NCBI GenBank assembly: GCA_963721115.1
Contig: CAVRIA010000004.1
Location: 744,001-808,000 of the forward strand
Reading direction: 5' to 3'
DNA from: CAVRIA01 sp963721115
GTDB taxonomy: Bacteria > Desulfobacterota > Binatia > HRBIN30 > CADEER01
Length of the DNA stretch: 64,000 nt
Of this stretch, positions 55,420 to 63,452 are shown one piece after another. The first letter of the stretch is position 1; each line of letters starts with the position of its first letter. A program made the translations under genes and the position numbers. The notes under the pieces were generated by a model that saw only the letters and a list, made by a program, of their open reading frames with translations, was not told where the DNA came from and did not search any database.

Positions 55420-56772
55420 TCACGGGAAGGTGGCGAACAGATCGCTCAGGTCGGTGGCGTTGGCGGCGTCGCCGAGCAGGGGGGTGACGCCGAAGATCTC
55501 CTGCAGGGTGCGCAGCATCGAGCTGTGGGTGTAATGGAGGGCGTTCGAGTAACCGCCGCCCTTGGCGAGCGGGGAGAGCACGATCATGCCGATGGGCCCG
55601 TCGCCGCCGGAGCCCTCGTCCCAGGTGATGAACAGGGCGCCGTCGTTCTGGTAGGCCGCGGACTGCAGGATCTTCGGCACCTCCGTCGACAGCCACGCGT
55701 CCCCCTGGGCGACGGCATTGAGGAGCGGCGCGCAGCTGTTGTGCATGTCGTTGCACAGGTTCGGGGTGATGAAGTTGTAGCGTGCCACCGTGTCGTTGGT
55801 CAGGTCGGCGTCGATCTCGGTGTAGGGGCGCTGGTGGGCGATGCAGTACGCCGAGTTGGGGTCGTTGGTACCGGTGACGTCGTCGAAGAAGACCATGGGG
55901 TTGTGCTTGGCGGCGTACAGGCCCTGGCTGCTGATCGGGCAGACGGTGCCGCCGATGTCCTCCTGGTATGCCCGCCACGAGAGGCCGGCGGCGTCCAGCA
56001 GGGTGGTCAGGTGGCTCGTCGTGCTCTGGTGGTTCTGCGCCGGCTCGGCGTCGTTGAGGATTCCGAAGTTCGTGCCGGCTTCCAGCCAGATGTAGTTCGG
56101 CTCGCTCGGGTGGATGGCGGGGGGGTTGAAGTACTGCTCCGCATGAGAGGCCATCGGCAGCAGCGTGTCGTTGATGTAGGGAGCGCTGGCATTGCTCTTG
56201 ATGCTCGACCAGTTGTGGTTCTCCATGACGATGAGGAAGACGGTCCCGATGTGCGGGCACGGGCCGCTGCAACTGGTCGGCGTCGGGCTCGGCATCGCCG
56301 TCGGCGTCGGCGAGGGTACGCAACCGCCGCCGGCGCCGCAGGCGTCGCAGCAGCTCTCGTAGTTGCCGACACATGCCGCCCCGCCCGCCGGCGCCTTGCA
56401 GCGGTTGGCGTCGGAGCGGATGCGGCACTTCGACTTGCCCGATGCCGTAGTGATGCAGCAGGTTACCGCATCCGGCCGACCGCAGGTCGAACGCTGCGCG
56501 CAGCGCTGCACGCTGCGCCGGCAGCGCCGGTTGAGGTCGCCGTTCTCGACGCGGGCGCGGAGAACGGCCCTCGAGCAGCGGGTGTACTGGGCATGCGTCG
56601 CGGCGGTGGCGCAGTCGCAGCTGCTCGCTACCGCGGCACGCGCCGCGGCGATGTCGCTCGCGTCGGTGCCCTGCGGGTCGCACTTGGCGGCGGCCGCCGC
56701 CTGGTTCGGGTTCAGAGCGGCGAAAGCGAGGATCGCCGCCAGCAGCGGCACGGCCAGCCACGAACGAGTCAT
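55420..56772 (-). CDS. exported phosphoesterase (phospholipase C/acid phosphatase AcpA-like)
   Basis: A 450-residue protein with a signal peptide (LAVPLLAAILAFAALNPNQA), a Cys-rich N-terminal region of about 130 residues and a Thr/Pro linker (PSPTPTAMPSPTPT). A PF04185-type phosphoesterase domain follows: VFLIVMENHNWSSI, APYINDTLLP, AQNHQSTTSHL, NDGALFITWDEGSGGDGPIG and NALHYTHSSMLRTLQEIFGV. It should hydrolyse phosphate esters outside the cell. The N-terminal Cys domain pattern (CDPQG…CDCATAATHAQYTRC) is unusual for the family. Confidence 0.85.
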   Translation of the reverse strand: MTRSWLAVPLLAAILAFAALNPNQAAAAAKCDPQGTDASDIAAARAAVASSCDCATAATHAQYTRCSRAVLRARVENGDLNRRCRRSVQRCAQRSTCGRPDAVTCCITTASGKSKCRIRSDANRCKAPAGGAACVGNYESCCDACGAGGGCVPSPTPTAMPSPTPTSCSGPCPHIGTVFLIVMENHNWSSIKSNASAPYINDTLLPMASHAEQYFNPPAIHPSEPNYIWLEAGTNFGILNDAEPAQNHQSTTSHLTTLLDAAGLSWRAYQEDIGGTVCPISSQGLYAAKHNPMVFFDDVTGTNDPNSAYCIAHQRPYTEIDADLTNDTVARYNFITPNLCNDMHNSCAPLLNAVAQGDAWLSTEVPKILQSAAYQNDGALFITWDEGSGGDGPIGMIVLSPLAKGGGYSNALHYTHSSMLRTLQEIFGVTPLLGDAANATDLSDLFATFP

Positions 56773-56828
56773 GCGGCGAGTAGACTGCAAAGCCGCCGCG
56801 GCCGCAACTGGAAACGGAGCACCGCTGC

Positions 56829-56940
56829 GCGGCCAGGTCGTCGATGGTGACGACGCCGTTGCCGTCGGAGTCCGCCGCCGGACACCCCTCGATCGGCTGC
56901 GCCCGAGCGCGGTGTTCACCGCCCTGCCGAGCGCCGTCCA
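56829..56940 (-). pseudogene. dockerin-like gene fragment
   Basis: On the minus strand upstream of the phosphoesterase gene, one frame reads AQPIEGCPAADSDGNGVVTI then DDLAA, which is the second calcium-binding repeat of a dockerin. An adjacent frame gives VNTALG, the typical end of the first repeat. No complete gene surrounds it, so it looks like the remains of a broken exported protein. The rest of 56773-57063 shows only the nadA leader. Confidence 0.5.
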
Positions 56941-57033
56941 CCTCCTGCGCGGTGTTCTTTCCTTGCGGCAGGAACGTCGAGCCGCCGGTCACCATCAGGT
57001 CGCCTGACACCCTTGACGTCGTTCTCAGTAAGT

Positions 57034-57044
57034 GTCAAACTGAC
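57034..57044. promoter_or_regulatory. candidate operator upstream of nadA
   Basis: GTCAAACTGAC is a short inverted repeat (GTCA-AAC-TGAC), 19 bases before the nadA ATG, with a weak TTGACG box 15 bases upstream. A wider pair TGACAC and GTGTCA also brackets it. The adjacent NrtR-like regulator gene makes it a candidate binding site. This is an inference only. Confidence 0.35.
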
Positions 57045-57063
57045 GCAAAGTCGGAGAGAGGCC

Positions 57064-58069
57064 ATGCAAGCAACGAGCGAGAAGTCGGGTGCCGAGCTAC
57101 AGGAGTCGCTGTCGCGTCTGGACCCGCGGGTCTACGATGCCGCGGAATGCGATCACCTGAGCGGTCTCATCGGACGCATTCGCGCCCTGAAGGCGGAGCG
57201 CAACGCGGTGATCCTGGCGCACAACTATCAACGGCCGGAGATCTTCGAGGTGGCCGACTTCGTCGGCGACTCGCTGGAGCTGGCGCGCAAGGGGACGGCG
57301 GTCGATGCCGAGGTGATCGTGTTCTGCGGCGTCCACTTCATGGCCGAGAGCGCCAAGATTCTGTCTCCGGAAAAGACCGTGCTGCTGCCGGACATGCGGG
57401 CGGGATGCTCGCTCGCCGACAGCGTCGACCCCGACGAGCTGGTCGAGCGCCGCGACGAGCTGCGGTTGGTGCACCCGGACCTCCAGGTGGTGGCCTACGT
57501 GAACACCACCGCGGCGGTGAAGGCGGTGGTCGACGTCTGCTGCACGTCGGCCAACGCGGTGCAGATCGTCGAGAAGCTGCCCGCCCAGCACATCCTCTTC
57601 GTGCCCGACGAGCACCTCGGCAGCTACGTGCAGCGCGAGACCTCGAAGACGGTGATCAGCTGGAACGGCAACTGTTACGTGCACCACCAGATCACGCCGG
57701 CCAACATCCTGGCGGTGAAGGAGAGCCTGCCCGACGTCAAGGTGCTGGTGCATCCCGAGTGCCGTTCCGACGTCATCGCGCTGGCCGACGCGGTGCTGTC
57801 GACCAGCGGCATGGTGCGCTACGCCAAGGAGAGCAGCGCCGGCGAGTTCCTCATCGTCACCGAGTGCGGCCTCTCCGACAAGCTCCTGCTCGAGGTGCCG
57901 GAGAAGAAGTTCTACAAGGCCTGCAAGCTCTGCCAGTTCATGAAGATGATCACCCTCGAGGGCACCGCTGCGCTCCCTCGAGACCATGCAGCACGAGATC
58001 GTCCTCGACGAGGACGTGCGGGTGGGGGCGGAGCGCTCGCTGCGGCGCATGTTCGAGCTGACGAGCTAG
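57064..58069 (+). CDS. nadA: quinolinate synthase NadA (frame broken by one base near the end)
   Basis: Condenses iminoaspartate with dihydroxyacetone phosphate to quinolinate in NAD synthesis. The three iron-sulfur ligands are visible: VIVFCGVHFMAESAKIL, VHPECRSDVI-type text and FYKACKLCQFMKMITLEGT. Other features are VILAHNYQRPEIFEVADFVG and CCTSANAVQIVEKLP. An extra G at about 57967 (ACCGCTGCGC) shifts the frame. Removing it gives the native end LRSLETMQHEIVLDEDVRVG to FELTS and a stop at 58067. ATG 57064 follows a GGAGAGAGG site. Without correction the gene would falsely fuse to nrtR. Confidence 0.9.
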
Positions 58070-58071
58070 CC

Positions 58072-58785
58072 GTGAGGCAGGCGTCTTCAGCGGCGGCGGT
58101 GCGGCGCGCGCCCAGATCCCTGCCGTCGGCGCGCGCGCGGGCGAAGGCGGCGGTGGCGGTCGACGTCGTGATCCTGACCATCGACGCCGGCGAGCTGAGC
58201 GCCCTGCTGGTCGAGGTGAAGGACGGTCCCTTCGCCGGACGCTGGGCATTCCCGGGCAGCCTGGTCGGGACGGGGGAGTCGCTCGAGGAGGTCGCGCTGC
58301 GCGAGTTCCGCGCCACCACCGGGCTGTCCGACATCTATCTCGAGCAGCTGCGCACCTTCGGCGACCCGCGGCGCGATCCGCGCCGGCGCGTCGTCGCTAC
58401 GGCGTACTGCGCGCTGGTGCCGAGCAAGGGGGTGGTGAAGGGCGGCGGGCGCTATGCCGACGTCGCCTGGTTCCCGGTGCGCCGCATGCCGCCGCTGGCC
58501 TACGACCACGACGAGATGGCGCGCTGCGCGCTCGAGCGGCTGCGCGGCAAGCTGGCGTACACCAACATCGTGTACGGGCTGCTGCCGGTGGAGTTCACGC
58601 TGCGCGAGCTGCAGGACGTCTACGAAGCCATCCTCGGCCGCGCCCTCGACCGGCGCAACTTCCGCAAGAAGCTGCTCGCCACCGGTCTGCTCGAGCCGCT
58701 GCAGAGACAGCGCCGGGGCGCGCACCGCCCGGCGATCCTGTACCGCTTCACCCGTCGCGAGCCGACGGTGGTCGACATCCTCTGA
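58072..58785 (+). CDS. nrtR: NrtR-like NUDIX-type transcriptional regulator of NAD metabolism
   Basis: A 237-residue protein starting GTG just after nadA. The N-terminal half is a NUDIX fold (VVILTIDAGELSALLVEV, GRWAFPGSLVGTGESLEE), but its catalytic box is degraded (REFRATTGL in place of REUxEExGU), as in NrtR repressors. The C-terminal half is a winged helix (LLPVEFTLRELQDVYEAILG, RRNFRKKLLATGLLEPL). NrtR senses ADP-ribose or NAD-related metabolites and represses NAD genes. Its position directly after nadA fits that role. Confidence 0.88.
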   Translation: MRQASSAAAVRRAPRSLPSARARAKAAVAVDVVILTIDAGELSALLVEVKDGPFAGRWAFPGSLVGTGESLEEVALREFRATTGLSDIYLEQLRTFGDPRRDPRRRVVATAYCALVPSKGVVKGGGRYADVAWFPVRRMPPLAYDHDEMARCALERLRGKLAYTNIVYGLLPVEFTLRELQDVYEAILGRALDRRNFRKKLLATGLLEPLQRQRRGAHRPAILYRFTRREPTVVDIL

Positions 58786-58803
58786 CGCCGCTGTGGTGTC
58801 GTT

Positions 58804-58894
58804 GTTGTGGTGCGGGCGTCCCGCCTGCACGGGGTGAGGTGGGGGGTGAGCGGTCCGCTGGACCGCTATGCAGGCCGGAGGCCCGCACCACAAC
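58804..58894. repeat. nested inverted repeat between nrtR and MATE gene
   Basis: Arms of 26 bases, GTTGTGGTGCGGGCGTCCCG at the left and its near-complement at 58869-58894, match at 23 of 26 positions. An inner perfect hairpin (AGCGGTCC-GCT-GGACCGCT) lies between them. It may be a small palindromic mobile-like element or a terminator. The unit GTGGTGCGGGC is typical of such repeats. Confidence 0.75.
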
Positions 58895-59003
58895 CAGGGG
58901 ACTGGAGGCGGCCTGCACCACGATGCGGGCCCGCCGCTTCGACGATCGTCGGATGCGGCTGGCCAGTGCGGCGGATACGAGATACGAGAGGCGGCGGACG
59001 GGC

Positions 59004-60395
59004 ATGGAGACGAAGTCGGACACGGCGCCGCTCGCCACCTCGATCACCGATTCCGCGCTGTCGGGATCGCGGCTGGCGCTCATGGGCGCGATCTGGACGC
59101 TGGCGTGGCCCGCCATCGTCACCTTCGGTCTCGAGTCGCTCGTCGGCCTGGTGGACATGGTGATGGTGGGGCGGCTGGGAGCCGAGCCGGTGGCAGGGGT
59201 CGGCGTCGGCACGCAGATCCTGCACGCCGTCAGCGTCGTGATGATCGCGGTGTCGACGGGAACGGTGGCGCTGGTGGCGCGGCACGTCGGCGCCGCGGAG
59301 CAGGAGCAGGCAGAGCAGGTGCTGATGCAGTCGCTGTACGCGGTCGGGCTGATCTCGTTGCTCGTCGCGGTGCCGGTGTTCGTGTGGGCGCGTCCGATCG
59401 TGGCGGTCTTCGGCGTCGCCCCGGGGGTCGTCGCGGAAGGCGAGGGCTACGTCCGCTACATCATGCTCGGCGTGCCGTGCGCCGCACTGTTCCTGGTGAT
59501 CAGCTCGGGGCTGCGCGGCGCCGGAGACATGCGCACGCCGCTCTTCATCGGCGTCTTCATGAACGCGCTGAACATCGCCGGCAACTACGTGCTGATCTTC
59601 GGCAAGCTGGGCTTTCCCGCCATGGGCGTGCGCGGCGCGGCCCTGGCCAGCGGCATCGCCTTCACGGTCGGTGTGGTCGCGGCGCTGGTCCTGCTGCAGC
59701 GCGGCACGCTGGTTTTGCGGCTGCGCGCCGCCCATCTGAGACCCCACCTCGACACGGCGCGGCGCATTCTCGCCATCGGCAACCCGACCGCACTCGAGCA
59801 GCTGCTGATGCAGCTCGGCTTCCTGCTCTACCTGGCCATCGCCGCCCTGTACGGCACCACCGCCGTCGCCGCCTACTTCATCGGCGTCCGCATCCTCGCC
59901 CTCTCGTTCCTGCCGGGCTTCGGTTTCAGCGCCGCCGCCAGCACTCTGGTGGGACAGCACCTCGGAGCCCGGCAGCCGCACGAGGCGGAGCGCGCCGGCT
60001 GGGAGGCAAATCGGCTGGCCATGCTCTTCCTCTCCGCCGGCGGTCTCATCATCTTCCTCGCCGCGCGGCCGATCGCGCGGGTGTTCATCGACGATCCCGC
60101 CGTGATCCGCGACGCCATCTCCTTCATCCGCATCCTCGCCATCGCGCAGCCCCTGATGGCGGCCGACTTCACCCTCGGCGGCGCTCTGCGCGGCGCCGGC
60201 GACACCCGCTTCCCGCTGTTGACCGTGATCGTCGGCTTCTACGGCGCGCGGCTCGGCTTCGCCTACCTGGCGGCGTGCGTGTGGTCTCTGTCCCTGACCT
60301 GGGTGTGGGCGGCGCTACTCGGCGACTACGTCGCCCGCGCGGCGCTCAAGGCCTGGCGCTTCCAGTCCGGCCGCTGGCAGCACGCGCGCGTGTGA
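59004..60395 (+). CDS. MATE-family multidrug/toxin exporter
   Basis: A 463-residue twelve-helix membrane transporter. Conserved text includes LAWPAIVTFGLESLVGLVDM, VMVGRLGAEPVAGVGVGTQI, GLRGAGDMRTPLFIGVFMN and the second-half partner GALRGAGDTRFPLLTVIVGF. It exports cationic or other organic compounds in exchange for H+ or Na+. The start METKSD is the best-placed ATG. The gene converges with the LolA-like gene. Confidence 0.9.
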   Translation: METKSDTAPLATSITDSALSGSRLALMGAIWTLAWPAIVTFGLESLVGLVDMVMVGRLGAEPVAGVGVGTQILHAVSVVMIAVSTGTVALVARHVGAAEQEQAEQVLMQSLYAVGLISLLVAVPVFVWARPIVAVFGVAPGVVAEGEGYVRYIMLGVPCAALFLVISSGLRGAGDMRTPLFIGVFMNALNIAGNYVLIFGKLGFPAMGVRGAALASGIAFTVGVVAALVLLQRGTLVLRLRAAHLRPHLDTARRILAIGNPTALEQLLMQLGFLLYLAIAALYGTTAVAAYFIGVRILALSFLPGFGFSAAASTLVGQHLGARQPHEAERAGWEANRLAMLFLSAGGLIIFLAARPIARVFIDDPAVIRDAISFIRILAIAQPLMAADFTLGGALRGAGDTRFPLLTVIVGFYGARLGFAYLAACVWSLSLTWVWAALLGDYVARAALKAWRFQSGRWQHARV

Positions 60396-60399
60396 GCGA

Positions 60400-61140
60400 T
60401 CACTTCGTCGCCTCGTCCGCCGGCCACTTCACGGGCGAGGGCTGGTCGAGGGAGGCGCGTTCGAAGAGCCCGGCCGGCGCGTCGCGCGCCTCGCGCCACT
60501 TCAGCTTCATGGTGCTGGTGCCGCGCAGCTTGAAGTGCTCCATGGTCACGGTCTGCGGAAGCCAGGAGCCGGCGACCTGCACCTGATCCTCGTCGCGCTC
60601 CATCTTGACCAGGTTGCTGTACGTCTCCTCGTACAGCAACGCCTTGGTCGGCGCCTTCCTCTCGCGGTCGAAGGTGATGACCACCAAGCTGTACTGGGAG
60701 CGCCGCGGAGCCAGGGAAACGGTGACCTCCTGGGTGCTGCGGTCGATGATCGTCGGCGAGCCGTAGCGCGAGACGTCGAAGGGCTCGAGGTCCTCGCGGG
60801 TGAAATTGGTCCCGCCCAGCGCCCCGTCGGCCTGGAGCTCCTTCACGGCGGCGTCGTGACCGGGGCGCAGGAAGGCGCTGCCGTCGGCCTTGATCAAGGC
60901 GCGGACGCCGGACTTCCGCAGCTCGACGTAGACGTCGTCGTCCGGGCTGCGGAAGAGGACGATCCGCTCGCTGGTCTTCCGATCCGGGTTCTCGTGCAGC
61001 AGCTCGCCGTCGGCGCGCACGACCGCCGACGGGTGGGAGACCTTGCTGGCGGCGGCGAGAAACGTCGCCAGGTCGGCGGCCCGAGCCGGCGAGGCGGCGA
61101 GCACGAGCAGAGTCGCCAGGGTTGGTAGCATTCGTCGCAT
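60400..61140 (-). CDS. LolA-like exported lipoprotein-sorting family protein
   Basis: A 246-residue periplasmic protein with a clean signal peptide (LPTLATLLVLAASPARAAD). The beta-rich body has the pattern of 'outer membrane lipoprotein-sorting' proteins: DLATFLAAASKVSHPS, VRALIKADGSAFLRPG, NFTREDLEPFDVSRYG and WLPQTVTMEHFKLRGTSTMK. Such proteins often partner with MMPL-type lipid transporters. No partner is adjacent here. It ends 4 bases from the convergent MATE gene. Confidence 0.8.
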   Translation of the reverse strand: MRRMLPTLATLLVLAASPARAADLATFLAAASKVSHPSAVVRADGELLHENPDRKTSERIVLFRSPDDDVYVELRKSGVRALIKADGSAFLRPGHDAAVKELQADGALGGTNFTREDLEPFDVSRYGSPTIIDRSTQEVTVSLAPRRSQYSLVVITFDRERKAPTKALLYEETYSNLVKMERDEDQVQVAGSWLPQTVTMEHFKLRGTSTMKLKWREARDAPAGLFERASLDQPSPVKWPADEATK

Positions 61141-61374
61141 CGCGTCCTCCTTCCGCTTTCGTACCGCGGATCGGCCGGCGGGTCCATGCCGAGCGGTCCC
61201 GGATGTGTTGCTCGCGCGGCCGCCGGCGCCGGCGTCTTCATCCGCGAGAAAAGACACGGCCTCGCGCCTCGGCCCGTTCGGGTCGTCGGTCCCGGCGTGG
61301 AACTTGCTCGCTGCAAACGACGAGGAGACAGCGATGGCGAAGACGAAGGCGCCGGTGTCCCCGCGGAGTGCGGT

Positions 61375-62764
61375 ATGAAGCTCAGCTTTCACGGCGCGGC
61401 AGGGAGAGGTGACGGGCTCGTGCTACCTGCTCGAGACGGAGCGGGCGCGGGTTCTCGTCGATTTCGGGCTCTATCAGGGCGGTCCGATCTCCGAGGTGCG
61501 CAACCGCCACCTGCCTCCCGTCGACTTCGCCTCCCTCGACGCGGTGCTGCTCACCCACGCGCACATCGACCACTCGGGGCGCCTGCCGCTGCTGCCCCGC
61601 GCCGAGTACCGTCGCCCCGTGTACTGCACTCCGGCCACCGCCGACCTGTGCGGCATCATGCTGCGCGACGCGGCGCACCTGCAGGAGCACGACGCCGAGC
61701 GCTACGGCCGCAAGCGCCAGCGGAGAGGGAAGTCGGCCGTCGCTCCGCTCTACACCCGGGCCGACGTCGAAGCTCTGCTGCCGAGCTTCGTCGGCGTGCC
61801 CTACGGCGAGGAGCGCGAGGTGGCGCCGGGAGTGCGGGCGCTCTTTCACGACGCCGGCCACATCCTGGGCTCCGCCATCGTCGAGGTGGCGGTCGAGGAG
61901 CGCCCGCACCGCAAGACGCTCGTCTTCTCCGGCGACCTCGGCAATCCGGAGACGCCCATTCTGCGCGATCCGGCGGTGTTGCACGAGGCGGACGTCCTGG
62001 TGCTCGAGTCGACGTACGGGGACCGCAACCACCGGCCCCAGCCGGAGACGATCGAGGAGTTGGCGGCGATCGTGCAGCGGGCGCACCACCCGGCGGGCAA
62101 GGTGCTGATCCCCGCCTTCGCGGTCGGGCGCAGCCAGGAGCTGATCTACCACCTCGGCGGCTTGCAGCGCGAAGGGCGCCTCGATGCGGCGGTATACGTC
62201 GACAGCCCGATGGCGATCGCCACCACCGAGCTCTACCGGCGCCACCGCGAGTCGTTCGACGAGGAGGCGCGCGAGCTCATCGACCGCGGCACCATGCCGC
62301 TCGACTTCCCGTCGCTGCACTTCTCGCGCACCCCGGAGGAGTCCCGGGCGCTCAACGGCGTCGGCGACGGCACGGTGATCATCTCGGCCTCCGGCATGTG
62401 CACCGGCGGGCGCATCCTGCACCATCTGAAGCACAACGTCTGGAGGCCCGAGGTCGACGTCGTGATCGTCGGCTTCCAGGCGCGCGGCACGCCGGGGCGG
62501 GCGCTGGTCGACGGCGCCAAGCACATCAAGGTGATGGGCGAGTCCCTGGCCGTGCGGGCGCAGGTTCACACCCTGGGCGGCTTCTCCGCCCACGCCGGCC
62601 AGCGGCAGCTCGTCGACTGGGCCCGCAACTTCAGCGCCCGCAAGCCGCGCCTGTTCCTCACCCACGGCGAGCCCGTCGCCCGCGACGCCTTGCGCGCGAT
62701 GCTGCACGAGCAGCTTCACATGGAGGCGGAATGCCCGCGGCGGGGGCAGACGGTCCAGCTGTGA
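61375..62764 (+). CDS. MBL-fold/beta-CASP RNA nuclease (frame broken by one base near the start)
   Basis: A metallo-beta-lactamase-fold nuclease of the CPSF-like group. MKLSFHGAAG begins in one frame. After an extra A at about 61405 the protein continues EVTGSCYLLETERARVLVDF. The metal motifs follow: LTHAHIDHSGRLPLL, FHDAGHILGSAIVE, FSGDLGNPETPIL and LGGFSAHAGQRQLVDW. The beta-CASP motif ISASGMCTGGRILHHLKH is intact. The corrected length is 462, normal for the family. It probably processes RNA. The GTG at 61409 would give a slightly short version. Confidence 0.88.
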
Positions 62765-62785
62765 GTGTTGCCCCCGGGCTGCGCC

Positions 62786-62956
62786 GGATCATTCGAGCTG
62801 AGAAACACACGGACTTCCGGAACAGGCTGAGGCTCAGGCTCGGGCTGAGGACGGTGCGCGCTTCGCGCGGTCTTTGGGATCGATCCCCAGCCTCAGCCCG
62901 AGCCCCAGCCTTTGCCTACGAACCCGGGCACAGCCCGGGCGAGTTTCAGGCTAGTG
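62786..62956 (+). repeat. dispersed structured repeat, copy 3
   Basis: Third copy, starting GGATCATTCGAGCTG and ending CAGGCTAGTG. Its outer stem is a perfect 12-bp pairing (CTCGGGCTGAGG with CCTCAGCCCGAG). GGGATCGATCCC is a perfect palindrome, and the CCCGGGC-ACA-GCCCGGG hairpin is unchanged. It lies 22 bases after the nuclease stop. Confidence 0.85.
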
Positions 62957-63050
62957 AGGAACGTGACCGGTGACGCGCGTCGGCGCCTTTCTTTCGGCCG
63001 CGGAGCGCCCTGTGCTAGCGTTGCCTCGAAAGCCTACAGCGGAGGACCTC

Positions 63051-63440
63051 ATGGCGTTCCCGAGCTTTCTCGACGAGATCGATCGCCTGTTCGATCAGCT
63101 GGTTCACGACCCGTGGCGCCGCCCGGCGAGGCGCATCGGGGTTCGTCCGCCAGCGCCGGGCGGGCGCGCTCCGTCGGTGAAGGACTGGGAGATCACGCTA
63201 CCTCTGCCGCCCGGCGAGCCCGGCGACTTCCTGATGGCGCTCGAGGGCGAGCATCTGCGGGTGAGCGTCAGCCGCAGGCTCACGGCGGCCGGCACGCACG
63301 GCGGGGCCGACGTGCAGGTCCATCAGGAGCAGCGGACGCAGCACTCGTTCCGGATTCCGGAAGGGGCGCAGGTGAAGGGCATCGAGGCGTCCTTCGAGGC
63401 GGACGCCCTGCGCGTCCACGTCAAGCTGTCGAACGCGTGA
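63051..63440 (+). CDS. Hsp20/alpha-crystallin-like small heat-shock protein
   Basis: A 129-residue protein beginning FPSFLDEIDRLFDQLVHDPW, the usual small heat-shock leader. An alpha-crystallin beta-sandwich follows: WEITLPLPPGEPGDF, MALEGEHLRVSVSRRL, HSFRIPEGAQVKGIEASFEA and DALRVHVKLS. It should hold unfolded proteins. ATG 63051 has a GGAGGA site upstream. It is 12 bases from the Lon-like gene, suggesting a stress operon. Confidence 0.85.
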   Translation: MAFPSFLDEIDRLFDQLVHDPWRRPARRIGVRPPAPGGRAPSVKDWEITLPLPPGEPGDFLMALEGEHLRVSVSRRLTAAGTHGGADVQVHQEQRTQHSFRIPEGAQVKGIEASFEADALRVHVKLSNA

Positions 63441-63452
63441 GGACGGAGGGCC

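Noticed and set aside
57013..58785. Apparent NadA-NUDIX fusion protein
   Set aside because: A single extra G at about 57967 links the frames. The native NadA end and stop exist in the correct frame.
61334..61378. 14-codon gene upstream of the MBL nuclease
   Set aside because: Too short, with no conserved features; it merely overlaps the true nuclease start.
12725..62973. Short proteins starting MPTNPGTARASFRL or similar near the repeats
   Set aside because: They are translations of the dispersed repeat itself and not real genes.
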